From contig DUUM01000251.1 in the NCBI GenBank assembly GCA_012841565.1, positions 1 to 64,000 on the forward strand: DNA of 64,000 nt. Reading direction: 5' to 3'. The DNA is from Candidatus Epulonipiscium sp. Its GTDB lineage: Bacteria > Bacillota_A > Clostridia > Lachnospirales > Cellulosilyticaceae. The notes under the pieces were generated by a model, which saw nothing but the letters and a program-made list of their open reading frames with translations, did not search any database and was not told where the DNA came from. The position numbers were made by a program, and so were the translations under genes. This document shows, piece after piece, positions 8,551-18,058 of the stretch. Each line of letters begins with the position of its first letter. Position 1 is the stretch's first letter.

Positions 8551-9453
8551 ATGAGTATGGTATTACAAACCAATTATTTGACTAAAAAATATGGGAAACA
8601 AATAGCTGTAAATACGGTCAATTTAAACATTGAAAAAGGTGATATTTACGGTTTTATAGGGGAAAATGGAGCAGGAAAAACAACGTTTATGAAGATTATC
8701 TGTGGATTGATTCGCCCGAATCAAGGAGGGATTAAACTATTCGGAAATAGTGATTTAGATAAAGGTAGAAAAAGAATAGGATGCGTTATTGAGCAGCCAG
8801 CACTTTATCCTGGAATGACAGCAAGACAAAACTTGATTTATTATAGTAAATTATTTGGTATTCCTGGATATCAAAACATTGACGATGTTCTTAAATTAGT
8901 AGGTTTACAAAATACAGGTAAAAAGAACACTAAGAATTTCTCGCTTGGTATGAAGCAGCGTTTATCAATTGCTATTTCGTTACTAGGTAATCCAGATTTT
9001 CTTATCTTGGATGAACCTATTAATGGATTAGATCCTTCTGGTATCAAAGAGATTAGAGAATTACTGCTAAAACTTAATTACGAAAATGAAATCACTATTT
9101 TGATTTCTTCTCATATTTTAGGAGAGCTAACTAAGATTGCAACAAAGTATGGTATTATAAAGAATGGACTATTACTTGATGAATTTACAGCGGTAGAATT
9201 AGAAAATCGCTGCAAAAAATGTCTCTGCTTAGTTGTTAATGATATAGAAAAAGCATCATATATTCTAAAAAATAATATTAAAAGTATGGATTATAAAGTG
9301 TTTGATCATGGGAAGATTTGTATTTATGATTACTTTGATCGACCAGAACAGATTAATAAGGAATTGGTTGAAAATGATGTTATGGTATCGAGCCTCACTT
9401 TACAAGGAAATGATGTAGAGTCATATTTCGTAAAGATGATGGGAGGCAATTAG
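8551..9453 (+). CDS. ABC transporter ATPase, bacitracin/lantibiotic export type
   Basis: A 300-residue protein of the BcrA/LanF family. It has Walker A (GENGAGKTT), signature FSLGMKQRLSIAISLLG, Walker B (FLILDEPINGLDPSG) and the H-loop (LISSHILGEL), plus a C-terminal extension of about 80 residues usual for single-pump DRA-type ATPases. The start ATG 8551 follows AGGAG. It is followed two bases later by the membrane subunit. It likely exports or expels peptides from the membrane. The exact substrate cannot be read. Confidence 0.92.
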   Translation: MSMVLQTNYLTKKYGKQIAVNTVNLNIEKGDIYGFIGENGAGKTTFMKIICGLIRPNQGGIKLFGNSDLDKGRKRIGCVIEQPALYPGMTARQNLIYYSKLFGIPGYQNIDDVLKLVGLQNTGKKNTKNFSLGMKQRLSIAISLLGNPDFLILDEPINGLDPSGIKEIRELLLKLNYENEITILISSHILGELTKIATKYGIIKNGLLLDEFTAVELENRCKKCLCLVVNDIEKASYILKNNIKSMDYKVFDHGKICIYDYFDRPEQINKELVENDVMVSSLTLQGNDVESYFVKMMGGN

Positions 9454-9455
9454 TA

Positions 9456-10217
9456 ATGATAAATATAGTTTCAAGCGAATTTTATAAAATATTTAGAAGT
9501 AAGATTTTTTATGTCATTTCAATCATATTATTAGGAATGAACATTATATCCGCTGTAGTACCTATATACATACAAAAATCAGATTCTTTTTCTCCTGAAA
9601 TAAAAGCCCAAATGTCAGTAACAGGGATTGTTAGTTATCAGGAATCATATGGAGCAGATTTTATCTTCTATTTCATCCTTATATTTGTAGTCTATCTGAT
9701 TACGTCAGAATACTCCAATGGTAGCATACGACAGATGGCAAGCCATGGAATATCTAGATGGAAATTAGTATTGGGCCAGAATATTGCCATATCTTCAGTC
9801 ATTATAATGATTCTACTGGTTTTCGGTATGTTAAACTTATTATCAGGGACAATGGTATCACAACTAGGAGAAGTTGATATCGCTACATTTATTCGAATGA
9901 ATATTGGATTAATATGTATGTTTTGGGGAGTGGTAGGAATAGGTATGTTTTTGTCCCATCTATTTAAGAATGGTGTTATTACAACCGTAATCGCTATGTT
10001 ATTTGTAATGAGTGGAAATGTCATAGGGAATTTACTTACTTTGCTGACAAAAAATAATGTATTTGCAAGATATAGTTTTGCAAATATGCGCAGAATTATA
10101 ATCGATTTTACTTCAAGACCAGAGGGTGTTATGAAATGTTCTGTTTTGTTTTTATCAATAGGAGCCGTTACAATTTTTGGATCTAGTTTGCTGTTTTCAA
10201 AGAGGGATGTAGATTAG
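9456..10217 (+). CDS. ABC-2 type permease (LanE/BcrB-like)
   Basis: A 253-residue membrane protein with about six hydrophobic segments. It starts MINIVSSEFYKIFRSKIFYV, the usual cytoplasmic lead of ABC-2 permeases. The motif YLITSEYSNGSIRQMASHGISRWKLVLGQ near residues 77-105 is the coupling region of bacitracin/lantibiotic immunity permeases. It starts two bases after the ATPase stop. Together with 8551-9453 it forms one transporter; only one permease gene is present, so it probably works as a homodimer. Confidence 0.88.
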   Translation: MINIVSSEFYKIFRSKIFYVISIILLGMNIISAVVPIYIQKSDSFSPEIKAQMSVTGIVSYQESYGADFIFYFILIFVVYLITSEYSNGSIRQMASHGISRWKLVLGQNIAISSVIIMILLVFGMLNLLSGTMVSQLGEVDIATFIRMNIGLICMFWGVVGIGMFLSHLFKNGVITTVIAMLFVMSGNVIGNLLTLLTKNNVFARYSFANMRRIIIDFTSRPEGVMKCSVLFLSIGAVTIFGSSLLFSKRDVD

Positions 10218-10236
10218 CCGAGGGGAAGGAGTTAAT

Positions 10237-11148
10237 ATGGGGAATGTTTGGATGATCACAACCTTTGTTTTATTTAGTGTTTTGGTATTATTTATTTTTT
10301 ATCATAGGTACTATCGTATGAATATCAGGAATATTACCAAACAATTAGAGGAAATTATGAACACGGCAGATACCAATCAACTACTAACAATGGTCGCAAA
10401 ACAAGGTGATATTGAAAACTTGGCAAATATGCTGAATAATTTAGTGAAGGATGTCAGGTTATCTCGTATACGTATTAAAAGGCTAGATAAGAATTTCAGA
10501 CAGAGTATAACCAATATTTCGCATGATTTGCGAACTCCCCTGACAACGGCTGGTGGTTACGTTCAAATCCTTCAGACAGCTGTTACTGATGAAGAACAAC
10601 AGGAATATTTAAACATCATATTAGAGAGGCAGAATATGGTTAAGATACTCTTGGAACAGCTATTTGAGTATGTCCGTATTGAATCAGGTGAAATTGTTTA
10701 TGAACAGGTGCCTATAGACGCAAAAAAGATTTTGATAGATACACTTGCTATGTATTATGATGATTTTAATAAGAAGGGACAAGAACCAACTGTTCACTTG
10801 CTTGAAGAACCTTGTATCATTCAGGGAGACGAGCAAGGTGTGAAAAGAATATTTTCAAATGTCTTATTTAATGCCATTATACATGGTGATGGAGAATATT
10901 GTTTTGAAATCCAGGAGTCAAATGGCTACATATTTACTTTTTCTAATATTAGTGAACCTATGACCAGAGAGGATTTGGATAACATTTTGGATCGTTTCTA
11001 CAAAAAGGATCAATCAAGAAATAAAAAAACAACAGGATTAGGATTATCAATAGCTAAAGAAATTACCCAGCGATTGGGTGGAACAATAGCGGCTTACTAC
11101 AATAATGAGCGGCTCTCTATAGTTATCTTTTTTCCTAAGGCCTATTAA
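10237..11148 (+). CDS. Sensor histidine kinase linked to ABC transporter
   Basis: A 303-residue kinase with a single N-terminal membrane segment (residues ~5-23) and no extracellular domain. H96 lies in TNISHDLRTPLTTAGG. The ATP-binding domain has an N-box-like stretch (FSNVLFNAIIHG) and a G-box (KTTGLGLSIAKEI), and the usual DxGxG is weak (SNISEPMTREDL). The lack of an input domain suggests sensing through the adjacent transporter. It is last in the operon and is followed by a good terminator at 11168. The partner regulator is at 7758. Confidence 0.9.
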   Translation: MGNVWMITTFVLFSVLVLFIFYHRYYRMNIRNITKQLEEIMNTADTNQLLTMVAKQGDIENLANMLNNLVKDVRLSRIRIKRLDKNFRQSITNISHDLRTPLTTAGGYVQILQTAVTDEEQQEYLNIILERQNMVKILLEQLFEYVRIESGEIVYEQVPIDAKKILIDTLAMYYDDFNKKGQEPTVHLLEEPCIIQGDEQGVKRIFSNVLFNAIIHGDGEYCFEIQESNGYIFTFSNISEPMTREDLDNILDRFYKKDQSRNKKTTGLGLSIAKEITQRLGGTIAAYYNNERLSIVIFFPKAY

Positions 11149-11167
11149 GAATCTAAATTTACATTAT

Positions 11168-11200
11168 GACAACTTCTCGAACTAAGAAGTTGTCATTTTT
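11168..11200 (+). terminator. Rho-independent terminator
   Basis: GACAACTTCT (11168-11177) pairs perfectly with AGAAGTTGTC (11185-11194), followed by ATTTTTT. It closes the regulator-transporter-kinase operon. Confidence 0.88.
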
Positions 11201-11230
11201 TATGTCCAATATGATCAACTTACTAACTTT

Positions 11231-11386
11231 ATAAATAAAATATTGATTCTAGAAGGTTTATTCTTCGCATTAACACCCATTATTATGAGTATCCCAATAG
11301 TATCGTTTATTTGTTGGTATATGTTACGATTAACGCTAATAAAATGGTCTGAGTTTGTATCTGTTTTTCCAGCCGGAGCAATTTAA
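11231..11386 (+). pseudogene. FtsX-type permease C-terminal fragment
   Basis: An open stretch without a start codon reads ILILEGLFFALTPIIMSIPI then FICWYMLRLTLIKWSEFVSVFP and ends TAA. This matches the last membrane segments of Bce-type FtsX permeases. Everything upstream is missing, so this is gene debris in the gap 11149-11628. Confidence 0.5.
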
Positions 11387-11387
11387 G

Positions 11388-11510
11388 ATAGAGGACAAAC
11401 TAAGTAGGCTAAGGGATAGTAGGGTAAATCCAACTTATCGTACTTCAGAAGCCATACTTCCGGTGCTATTAGGGTTTGTGGTAAGAATGCAAAGGTTTAA
11501 ATATGAATAA
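11388..11510 (+). pseudogene. Transposase N-terminal fragment
   Basis: A 40-codon open stretch reads IEDKLSRLRDSRVNPTYRTS then EAILPVLLGFVVRMQRF before a stop. It resembles the N-terminus of an H-repeat/ISNCY-like transposase (recognised from pattern only). The rest of the gene is absent. The remainder to 11628 shows nothing further except the start region of the next gene. Confidence 0.4.
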
Positions 11511-11628
11511 CAGTTATCTTTTTTGAGGAATAGTTAACGTATATTCAATTGTTAGATACGATGATTCGTGATATTATTAGGGTAGCAAAGGCCATTGCTA
11601 ATTAAAATATAATCAGGAGGTTATTCAC

Positions 11629-12678
11629 ATGGAGATAGGTGAAGTAATACGAGAACATAGAAAAAGCAAAAACATGACTCAGGAAGAAATTGCAAATCGA
11701 CTTGGCGTCACAGCTCCAGCAGTTAATAAGTGGGAAAATGGAAATTCACAGCCGGATATTATGTTATTAGCTCCTATTGCAAGATTGCTCAACATTACTC
11801 TTGATACTCTATTATCATTTGAAGAAGAACTTACAACTAAAGAGATAAATAATTTTATTTATAAAACTAATGCCAAATTAAAAGTGGAAACCTATGAAGA
11901 AACATTTCAGTGGGCAAAAGGGATAATCCAGCAATATCCTAATTGTGAACAATTGATTTGGCAAATGGCACTAATTTTAGATGCATGGCGCTTAACAAAA
12001 GAGATCCCAGATTCAGAGAAATATGAAGATTATATCAATGATTGTTATGTGCGTGCTCTGGATAGCAAAGATGAGAATATTAGAAACAGAGCAGCAGATT
12101 CATTATTTGGACTTTACTCACGAAAGGAACAGTACGAGAAGGCAGAGGAATATCTGAATTATTTTTCTAACCAAAATCCAGAGAGAAAGAGAAAACAAGC
12201 ATTTATTTATAGCAAGACAAATCGGGTAAATGAGGCATATAAGGCGTACGAAGAATTATTATTTTCAGGCTATCAAATGATGAATATGGTATTTCAAAGT
12301 ATATATATTTTAGCTATGCAGGATAAAGATAAGGAAAAGGCTTATGCACTTGTTGAGAAGCAAAGAGGATTAGCTAGTATTTTTGAAATGGGTGAATACC
12401 ATGAAGTATCCTGTAGGCTTGACTTGGTAACAGCTGAAAAAGATGTAGATACAACTATCGAAACTATGGAGAAAATGCTTTCTAGTGTTGATAAAATATC
12501 TGGTTTTATAAGTTCAACCCTATACGAGCATATGGAGTTTAAAAAACTTGAAGAGAAATTTACTAAAGATTTGTATAAGAACTTGTTAACTCATTTTAGC
12601 GATGATGAAACATTTAGCTATATGAAAAAAAACAAGCGTTGGCGGGAATTGGTAAGCAGTAATTTAAAAGAATTATAA
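11629..12678 (+). CDS. XRE-family transcriptional regulator with helical repeat domain
   Basis: A 349-residue protein. Residues 1-60 form a lambda-repressor-like helix-turn-helix (VIREHRKSKNMTQEEIANRL ... VNKWENGNSQPD). The remaining ~280 residues are all-helical with TPR-like features (YEKAEEYLNYFSNQNPERKR, AYKAYEELL). AGGAGG lies nine bases before the ATG. Such regulators often sense peptides or act as local repressors. The target is not evident, and it is flanked by debris upstream and a shared terminator downstream. Confidence 0.85.
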   Translation: MEIGEVIREHRKSKNMTQEEIANRLGVTAPAVNKWENGNSQPDIMLLAPIARLLNITLDTLLSFEEELTTKEINNFIYKTNAKLKVETYEETFQWAKGIIQQYPNCEQLIWQMALILDAWRLTKEIPDSEKYEDYINDCYVRALDSKDENIRNRAADSLFGLYSRKEQYEKAEEYLNYFSNQNPERKRKQAFIYSKTNRVNEAYKAYEELLFSGYQMMNMVFQSIYILAMQDKDKEKAYALVEKQRGLASIFEMGEYHEVSCRLDLVTAEKDVDTTIETMEKMLSSVDKISGFISSTLYEHMEFKKLEEKFTKDLYKNLLTHFSDDETFSYMKKNKRWRELVSSNLKEL

Positions 12679-12751
12679 AGAAATACTTTCTTGGATTTTC
12701 TATGCAAAAAAAGCAATGGTTTTAGAAGGTGTAACCATCATATTTAGCCAT

Positions 12752-12797
12752 AAAACCCCCCCAAGTTAGATTTTGGTCTAACTTTAGGGGGGGTTTT
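12752..12797. terminator. Bidirectional terminator between XRE regulator and metY
   Basis: AAAACCCCCCC plus AAGTTAGA pairs with TCTAACTT, two unpaired bases and GGGGGGG TTTT. It has A/T runs on both sides and so can stop transcripts in both directions. The metY stop codon lies within its T-tract. Confidence 0.9.
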
Positions 12798-14127
12798 ATA
12801 TAACATATGTTTGCTGAAGGTTAGAGATGGCTTTGAATGCTTCATCTATATCTTCAATGATATCATCAATGTTTTCAGTACCGATTGATAGGCGCACTGT
12901 ATTTGCTTTAATACCAGCATTTATACGTTCTTCTTCTGTCATCTGTGAATGGGTAGTGGATGCAGGGTGAATTACTAAGGACTTAACATCTGCAACATTT
13001 GCGAGTAATGAAAATAGCTCTAATTCATCAATAAAATCCTTGGCTTTTCGATCATCCCCTTTAATTTCAAATGTAAATATGGACCCTCCGTGATTTGGAT
13101 AATATTTTTGGTATAATGCTTGTTGCTCAGGATTGTTAGAGACAGATGGATGATGAACCTTTTCAACTTGGGGATGATTGTTTAAATAATTAACAACTTT
13201 TAAGGTGTTTTCTACATGACGATCTACTCTTAGGGATAAGGTTTCTAATCCTTGAAGGAATAAGAAGGCATGAAAAGGTGATAAAGCAGCACCGGTATCC
13301 CGTAATAATAAAGCGCGAATCCTGGTAACAAAAGCAGCTGGCCCAACATCTCTTGCAAAGCTAATACCATGATAGCTTGGGGTTGGATCTACAAGATGTG
13401 GGAACTTACCGGATGCTTCCCAATCGAATTTTCCACCGTCTATAATAACACCACCAATACTTGTTCCATGACCACCAATAAATTTAGTGGCAGAATGAAT
13501 AACAACATCAGCGCCATATTCAATAGGCCTTACTAGGTATGGCGTGGAAAAGGTGCTATCGACAACCAGTGGTATATTATGTGAATGTGCTATCTTAGCC
13601 AGTTTCTCAATATCCACAACTTCTGAATTAGGATTGCCAAGGCTTTCGATATATAATAATTTTGTATTATCTTTAATGGCGTCATTTACTTCTTCGTAAT
13701 TAAAAGGATCCACAAAGGTGCTTTCAATACCAAATTCTTTAACTGTATGGTTTAATAGATTATAGGTTCCGCCATAAATATTTTTAGCAGCTACCACATG
13801 GTCACCGTGGTGTGCAAGGTTTAGGATAGAATAAGTAACGGCCGTAGAACCTGAGGCAACTGCAAGTGCAGCAACGCCGCCTTCAAGAGTTGCTATTCTT
13901 TGTTCAAATACGTCTTCAGTTGGATTAGTGAGTCTACCATAAATATTGCCAGGATCTTGGAGGGAAAATCGTGCGGCTGCATGATCCGAATTATTAAAAA
14001 CATATGATGTTGTTTGATAGATTGGAACTGCTCTTGCACCTGTAGTAGGATCTGGCTCTTCTTGGCCAACATGTAATTGTAATGTTTCAAATTTAAAATT
14101 TCTTTCCGTTCTTGTTTTTTTGCCCAT
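12796..14127 (-). CDS. metY: O-acetylhomoserine sulfhydrylase
   Basis: A 443-residue PLP enzyme of the Cys/Met metabolism family. It makes homocysteine (or methionine) from O-acetylhomoserine and sulfide (or methanethiol) in the cytoplasm. The N-terminal YxTTS region (PIYQTTSYVF), the GRLTNPTEDVFE substrate motif and the PLP lysine K215 in HSATKFIGGHGTSIGG are all present. The length and the long insertion are typical of MetY rather than MetB/MetC. An AGGAGG site precedes the ATG. The 170-bp gap to the divergent LysR gene shows no SAM riboswitch or T-box, so control probably rests with that LysR protein. Confidence 0.92.
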   Translation of the reverse strand: MGKKTRTERNFKFETLQLHVGQEEPDPTTGARAVPIYQTTSYVFNNSDHAAARFSLQDPGNIYGRLTNPTEDVFEQRIATLEGGVAALAVASGSTAVTYSILNLAHHGDHVVAAKNIYGGTYNLLNHTVKEFGIESTFVDPFNYEEVNDAIKDNTKLLYIESLGNPNSEVVDIEKLAKIAHSHNIPLVVDSTFSTPYLVRPIEYGADVVIHSATKFIGGHGTSIGGVIIDGGKFDWEASGKFPHLVDPTPSYHGISFARDVGPAAFVTRIRALLLRDTGAALSPFHAFLFLQGLETLSLRVDRHVENTLKVVNYLNNHPQVEKVHHPSVSNNPEQQALYQKYYPNHGGSIFTFEIKGDDRKAKDFIDELELFSLLANVADVKSLVIHPASTTHSQMTEEERINAGIKANTVRLSIGTENIDDIIEDIDEAFKAISNLQQTYVI

Positions 14128-14302
14128 TTTATTTTCCTCCTATTTTATATAAATGATTATATTTTTTTTTATAAGTTTTACTTGTTATGACTATTATAGC
14201 GTTTAAAATAAAAAGGTGTTATGACGATAAAGCTTGAACTAGCTATAGATTTTACCTATAATGAAATTACAGTAGAATAATGAGTCACTAGGAGTGGGGA
14301 AC

Positions 14303-15211
14303 ATGACATTACAACAGCTATTTTATGCAATTAGTATAGCTAATAATAAATCTATGAATAAAGCAGCAGAGGAATTATTTGTTACGCAACCAAGTTTATC
14401 TAGTGCAATGAAAGAACTAGAAGAGGAAATTGGAATCGAGCTGTTTTTGCGCTCTAATAGGGGGGTTATTATTACCCCTGAAGGAGAAGCCTTTTTAGCT
14501 TATGCAAGGCAAATGTTGGATGTATATCATTTAATGGAAGAAAGATATGTGGAGAAAAAAGGATTGAAGAAGAAGTTTAGTGTGTCTATGCAGCATTATA
14601 CCTTTGCAGTTGAAGCCTTTATGCATTTGGCAAAAGAGTACGATATGGAAGAATATGAGTTTGCTATACATGAGATAAAAACATTTGAAGTAATTGAAAA
14701 TGTTAAAAACCAAAAAAGTGAAATCGGGGTATTATATTTAAATGATTTTAATCAAAAGGCACTAGAAAAGGTTTTTCGTGACAATCAAGTTGAATTTACC
14801 AAATTATTTGAGTGTAAGATTTACGTCTATCTTGCAAAAAGCAACCCACTTGCCAATGCCCAAATAATTAGCTTTGAAGACTTAAAAGACTACCCATGTC
14901 TTTCTTTTGATCAGGGGAACTATAATTCGTTTTATTTTGCAGAAGAAGTACTTAGTATTTATGATTACAAGAAAATTATTAAAGCAAATGACAGAGCCAC
15001 ACTTCTTAATTTAATGGTGGGGTTAAATGCTTATACATTATGTTCGGGCATCATATGCGAAGAACTAAATGGGGAAGGGTACGCTGCAATCCCCTTTAAT
15101 ACAGCAGATACTATGACAATAGGATATATAAAGAAGAAAAATATGCCGCTAAGTAGACTAGGCAGACAGTATGTGGAAGAACTTAAAAAATATGAAAGCA
15201 AGGTTTTATGA
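14303..15211 (+). CDS. LysR-family regulator, probably of sulfur metabolism
   Basis: A 302-residue protein. Residues 1-60 hold the LysR winged helix (MTLQQLFYAISIANNKSMNKAAEELFVTQPSLSSAMKELE), and residues ~90-300 form the substrate-binding-like effector domain. ATG 14303 has AGGAG eight bases upstream; the GTG at 14294 lies inside that site. It is divergent from metY with about 175 bp between. This is the standard LysR layout for control of the neighbour and of itself, with a sulfur-amino-acid precursor as probable co-inducer (inference). Confidence 0.88.
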   Translation: MTLQQLFYAISIANNKSMNKAAEELFVTQPSLSSAMKELEEEIGIELFLRSNRGVIITPEGEAFLAYARQMLDVYHLMEERYVEKKGLKKKFSVSMQHYTFAVEAFMHLAKEYDMEEYEFAIHEIKTFEVIENVKNQKSEIGVLYLNDFNQKALEKVFRDNQVEFTKLFECKIYVYLAKSNPLANAQIISFEDLKDYPCLSFDQGNYNSFYFAEEVLSIYDYKKIIKANDRATLLNLMVGLNAYTLCSGIICEELNGEGYAAIPFNTADTMTIGYIKKKNMPLSRLGRQYVEELKKYESKVL

Positions 15212-15247
15212 TTGCTATCATTCAAAGGAAAATAAAGGAGGAAAATA

Positions 15248-16075
15248 ATGAAATTTATTTCATGGAATATTGATTCAGTAAATGCGGCTTTAACAGGTGA
15301 TTCAGATCGCGCCAAATTATCTAGGGATGTACTAAATACAATTATAAAATATGATCCAGAAATTATAGCATTGCAAGAAACAAAGCTACCTAGTAATGGT
15401 CCTACTAAAAAGCACTTAGAAATTTTGGAGGATATGTTTCCAGATTATGAAATTGCCTGGAATAGTTCCGTAGAACCTGCTCGCAAGGGGTATGCAGGTA
15501 CAATGTTTTTATATAAGAAGGATTTAAAACCATCTGTTTCCTTTCCTGTTATAGGTGCGCCAAGCACTATGGATTTTGAAGGGAGAATGATCACACTAGA
15601 GTTTGAGAATTTCTACCTAACACAAGTGTATACACCAAATGCAGGTGATGGCCTAAATCGTTTAGAAGAACGTCAGATATGGGATGAAAAATATGCGGAT
15701 TATCTAGTTAGTCTAGATAAAAATAAATATGTTATTGCAACAGGAGATTTAAACGTAGCCCATAAAGAAATAGATTTGGCCAATCCTAACAATAACCGTC
15801 GTTCAGCTGGTTTTACCGATGAGGAGCGTCAAGGATTTACAAATTTTTTAGAAAAAGGATTTACAGACACCTTTCGCCATGTTCACGGAGATGTAACAGG
15901 TATGTATACTTGGTGGGCTCAGCGGGTTAAAACAAGTAAAATTAATAACTCAGGATGGAGAATTGATTATTGGTTGGTCAGTGACAGAATTGCAGATAAG
16001 ATTATAAAATCTGAAATCATTGATTCAGGTCCGAGACAGGACCACACACCTATCTTACTAGAAATTAATCTATAG
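15248..16075 (+). CDS. Exonuclease III-type DNA repair enzyme
   Basis: A 275-residue endonuclease/exonuclease/phosphatase-fold protein that cleaves DNA at abasic sites during base excision repair. Motifs seen are KFISWNIDSVNA (metal-binding N), IIALQETKLP (catalytic E), YTPNAG, TGDLNVAHKEIDLANP (D, N), and the terminal GPRQDHTPILLEI carrying the catalytic D-H pair. RIDYWLVS is also present. The S of the common SDH motif is Q here, as in other clostridial ExoA proteins. AAAGGAGG precedes the ATG. Confidence 0.92.
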   Translation: MKFISWNIDSVNAALTGDSDRAKLSRDVLNTIIKYDPEIIALQETKLPSNGPTKKHLEILEDMFPDYEIAWNSSVEPARKGYAGTMFLYKKDLKPSVSFPVIGAPSTMDFEGRMITLEFENFYLTQVYTPNAGDGLNRLEERQIWDEKYADYLVSLDKNKYVIATGDLNVAHKEIDLANPNNNRRSAGFTDEERQGFTNFLEKGFTDTFRHVHGDVTGMYTWWAQRVKTSKINNSGWRIDYWLVSDRIADKIIKSEIIDSGPRQDHTPILLEINL

Positions 16076-16140
16076 TGTTAGATTACGACATCTTTACGAA
16101 GCAATGTTAATACAAAAACAATAGGCTAGGGGGATTTAAA

Positions 16141-16767
16141 ATGAAAGAAAACAATAGAAGGATTATAATGACTATTTGCGGTGTTTTAATAGCAGGATTT
16201 AGTGTTGGAATGTTTAAGTTTTCAAATTTCGGAATGGATCCTTTCCAAGTGTTTGCCCATGGTGCTTGGAGCCATATGCCTATAGGATATGGTACCTTTT
16301 ATACTATTTTAAATTTACTAATGTTAGTAATGATTTTTATTCTTGACCGCCATAAAATTGGTCTTGGAACGGTTATAAATATTTTTTTACTGGGTTATGT
16401 AGTGGAGTTTTCTTCACTGTTCTTTAATACTCAGATACCAAACCCAACACTTGGTACTAGGATCTTGTTTTTAATTATTGGCGTCATCATACTTTGCTTT
16501 GGATCTTCCTTATATTTTATTGGTGATTTAGGCGTATCTACTTATGATGCAGTTGCCCTTATCATGTCTGATAGAAAAGTGGCTCGTTTTCAATATTGTA
16601 GAATTGGTACGGATTTAATTTGCACAAGTATAGGCTTTATGCTTGGCGCTACTGTTGGCGTGGGGACACTTGTTACGGCATTTTTTATGGGACCTATTAT
16701 TTCATTTTTTAACAACCGGATATCTATTCCATTAAGATATGGGAAGGCAAAAGAATCTGATAACTAA
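16141..16767 (+). CDS. YczE/YitT-like membrane protein
   Basis: A 208-residue integral membrane protein with about five hydrophobic helices, starting MKENNRRIIMTICGVLIAGFSVGMF. It contains FGMDPFQVFAHG and GDLGVSTYDAVALIMS, two related half-motifs typical of the YczE/YyaS/YitT family of unknown function. A piece of its 3' half (16587-16703) is duplicated at 35178-35293 in front of the alpha-galactosidase gene. AGGGGG lies near the start. Confidence 0.85.
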   Translation: MKENNRRIIMTICGVLIAGFSVGMFKFSNFGMDPFQVFAHGAWSHMPIGYGTFYTILNLLMLVMIFILDRHKIGLGTVINIFLLGYVVEFSSLFFNTQIPNPTLGTRILFLIIGVIILCFGSSLYFIGDLGVSTYDAVALIMSDRKVARFQYCRIGTDLICTSIGFMLGATVGVGTLVTAFFMGPIISFFNNRISIPLRYGKAKESDN

Positions 16768-16794
16768 TACAAATAAGTAATAGCAGGTTTTTCA

Positions 16795-16849
16795 GCATCT
16801 TGAGACTTTGAAGTTTAACTATAAACTTCAAAGTCTCAAGGTGCTTTTT
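16795..16849 (+). repeat. Hairpin repeat, copy C
   Basis: Arms 16795-16817 and 16822-16844 pair over 23 bp with one G-U and an ACTA loop, then TTTTTAT. The apex is identical to copies B and D, and the outer stem GCATCTTGAGA/TCTCAAGGTGC is its own. It probably terminates the YczE-like gene. About 75 bp further on, the promoter cassette of the cellulase begins. Confidence 0.88.
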
Positions 16850-16925
16850 ATAAATACCACAAATTTCGATTTTAATGGGCGAAAAATAGAGAAACGGTTG
16901 AGCTATGCTATTTTAATATTCTAGG

Positions 16926-17002
16926 TTGAAAAAGGGCTGAAATAGAGATAGAATTAGATTAGAGAATTCACACAACTACAAAATAGTTGCAGAGCTGAAA
17001 GT
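16926..17002 (+). promoter_or_regulatory. Promoter-leader cassette, copy C
   Basis: TTGAAA (16926-16931), 17 bp, TAGAAT (16949-16954). The leader carries AACTACAAAATAGTT (16974-16988), a 5-bp hairpin with CAAAA loop, then GCAGAGCTGAAAGT (16989-17002). It drives the GH5 gene at 17026. Confidence 0.75.
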
Positions 17003-17025
17003 CTTAAAAATAAGGGGATGTAATA

Positions 17026-18036
17026 ATGAGCAAAAGATTGCGGGGATTAATAAGCAAGGTGGCTAAATATGGTTTATTAGCCTTTTTGTTAAGTGTTATA
17101 GGTTTCAGCCTTACGAAAGTAAATGGAGCAAATAAAGCAACAGTAGTGGACTATTATGGTAAAATGCAAGCAAACGGAAATCGTATTAATGGTTCGAAAA
17201 TAAAATCACCTATGCAGGTAACGGGTATGAGCTTCTTTTGGAGTAACTGGTCTGATTCATTCTATAATGAAGCTTCAGTTAATAGAATGGTTGATGAATT
17301 TCAAGTGGAAATTGTTAGAGCTGCTTACGGGATAGAAGATGGTGGAAATCCATATAATGGCAGTAACGATGATCAAATTGAAAGGGTAGTAGATGCAGCA
17401 ATTAATAAGGGGATTTACGTAATAATTGATTGGCACTCTCATGGGGCACATCAAAATGTTGATGCTGCGAAAGCGTTTTTTGAAAGAATGGCCCAGAAAT
17501 ATGGGGAATATGATAATGTTATTTTTGAATTATATAATGAACCTATGAACGTAGACTGGGATACGGTTAAGGGCTATGCTGAAGTAGTAATTCCGGTAAT
17601 TAGGCAGTATTCTGATAACTTGATTGTTGTAGGAACACCAACATGGTCACAAGATGTTGATCATGTTATTAATAATCAGATTCAGGATTCAAATGTTGCA
17701 TATGCATTGCATTTCTATGCTGGAACTCATAAAGCTAGTTTGAGAAATAAGGCTGACCTAGCACTGAATGCTGGAATTCCACTATTTGTAACAGAGTGGG
17801 GATCGGTGAACGCTGATGGTAATGGTGGCAGAGACGAAAATTCTACATTAGAATGGATTAACTGGATGAATCAAAATGAGATTTCATCTTGTAACTGGTC
17901 AATTTTTGATAAACCAGAAACTTCAAGTATTTATCAACCCAACAGTGGGGGTAACGGAGGACTGTCAGATACGGGTTTATTTATTAAGAATTTAATCATA
18001 AACAACACTAAGGATGCCCCATGGAGAAGCAGGTAA
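17026..18036 (+). CDS. Secreted endoglucanase, glycoside hydrolase family 5
   Basis: A 336-residue protein: an N-terminal signal peptide (basic MSKRLRGLISK, hydrophobic core to about residue 30), then a single GH5 (beta/alpha)8 barrel that hydrolyses internal beta-1,4-glucan bonds. The acid/base E172 lies in FELYNEP, the nucleophile E257 in FVTEWGS, and DWHSH (near 135) is the conserved substrate-site histidine motif. It looks like subfamily GH5_2. No carbohydrate-binding, dockerin or SLH domain follows, so it is probably a free extracellular cellulase. GGGGATG precedes the ATG, and expression comes from cassette C. The first three codons are the same as in the alpha-galactosidase gene at 35448. 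Confidence 0.93.
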   Translation: MSKRLRGLISKVAKYGLLAFLLSVIGFSLTKVNGANKATVVDYYGKMQANGNRINGSKIKSPMQVTGMSFFWSNWSDSFYNEASVNRMVDEFQVEIVRAAYGIEDGGNPYNGSNDDQIERVVDAAINKGIYVIIDWHSHGAHQNVDAAKAFFERMAQKYGEYDNVIFELYNEPMNVDWDTVKGYAEVVIPVIRQYSDNLIVVGTPTWSQDVDHVINNQIQDSNVAYALHFYAGTHKASLRNKADLALNAGIPLFVTEWGSVNADGNGGRDENSTLEWINWMNQNEISSCNWSIFDKPETSSIYQPNSGGNGGLSDTGLFIKNLIINNTKDAPWRSR

Positions 18037-18058
18037 TATAATGAAGTTGAATATGTTT

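Noticed and set aside
14128..14302. Possible S-box or T-box upstream of metY
   Set aside because: The gap is short and shows none of the conserved riboswitch boxes or a terminator-antiterminator pair.
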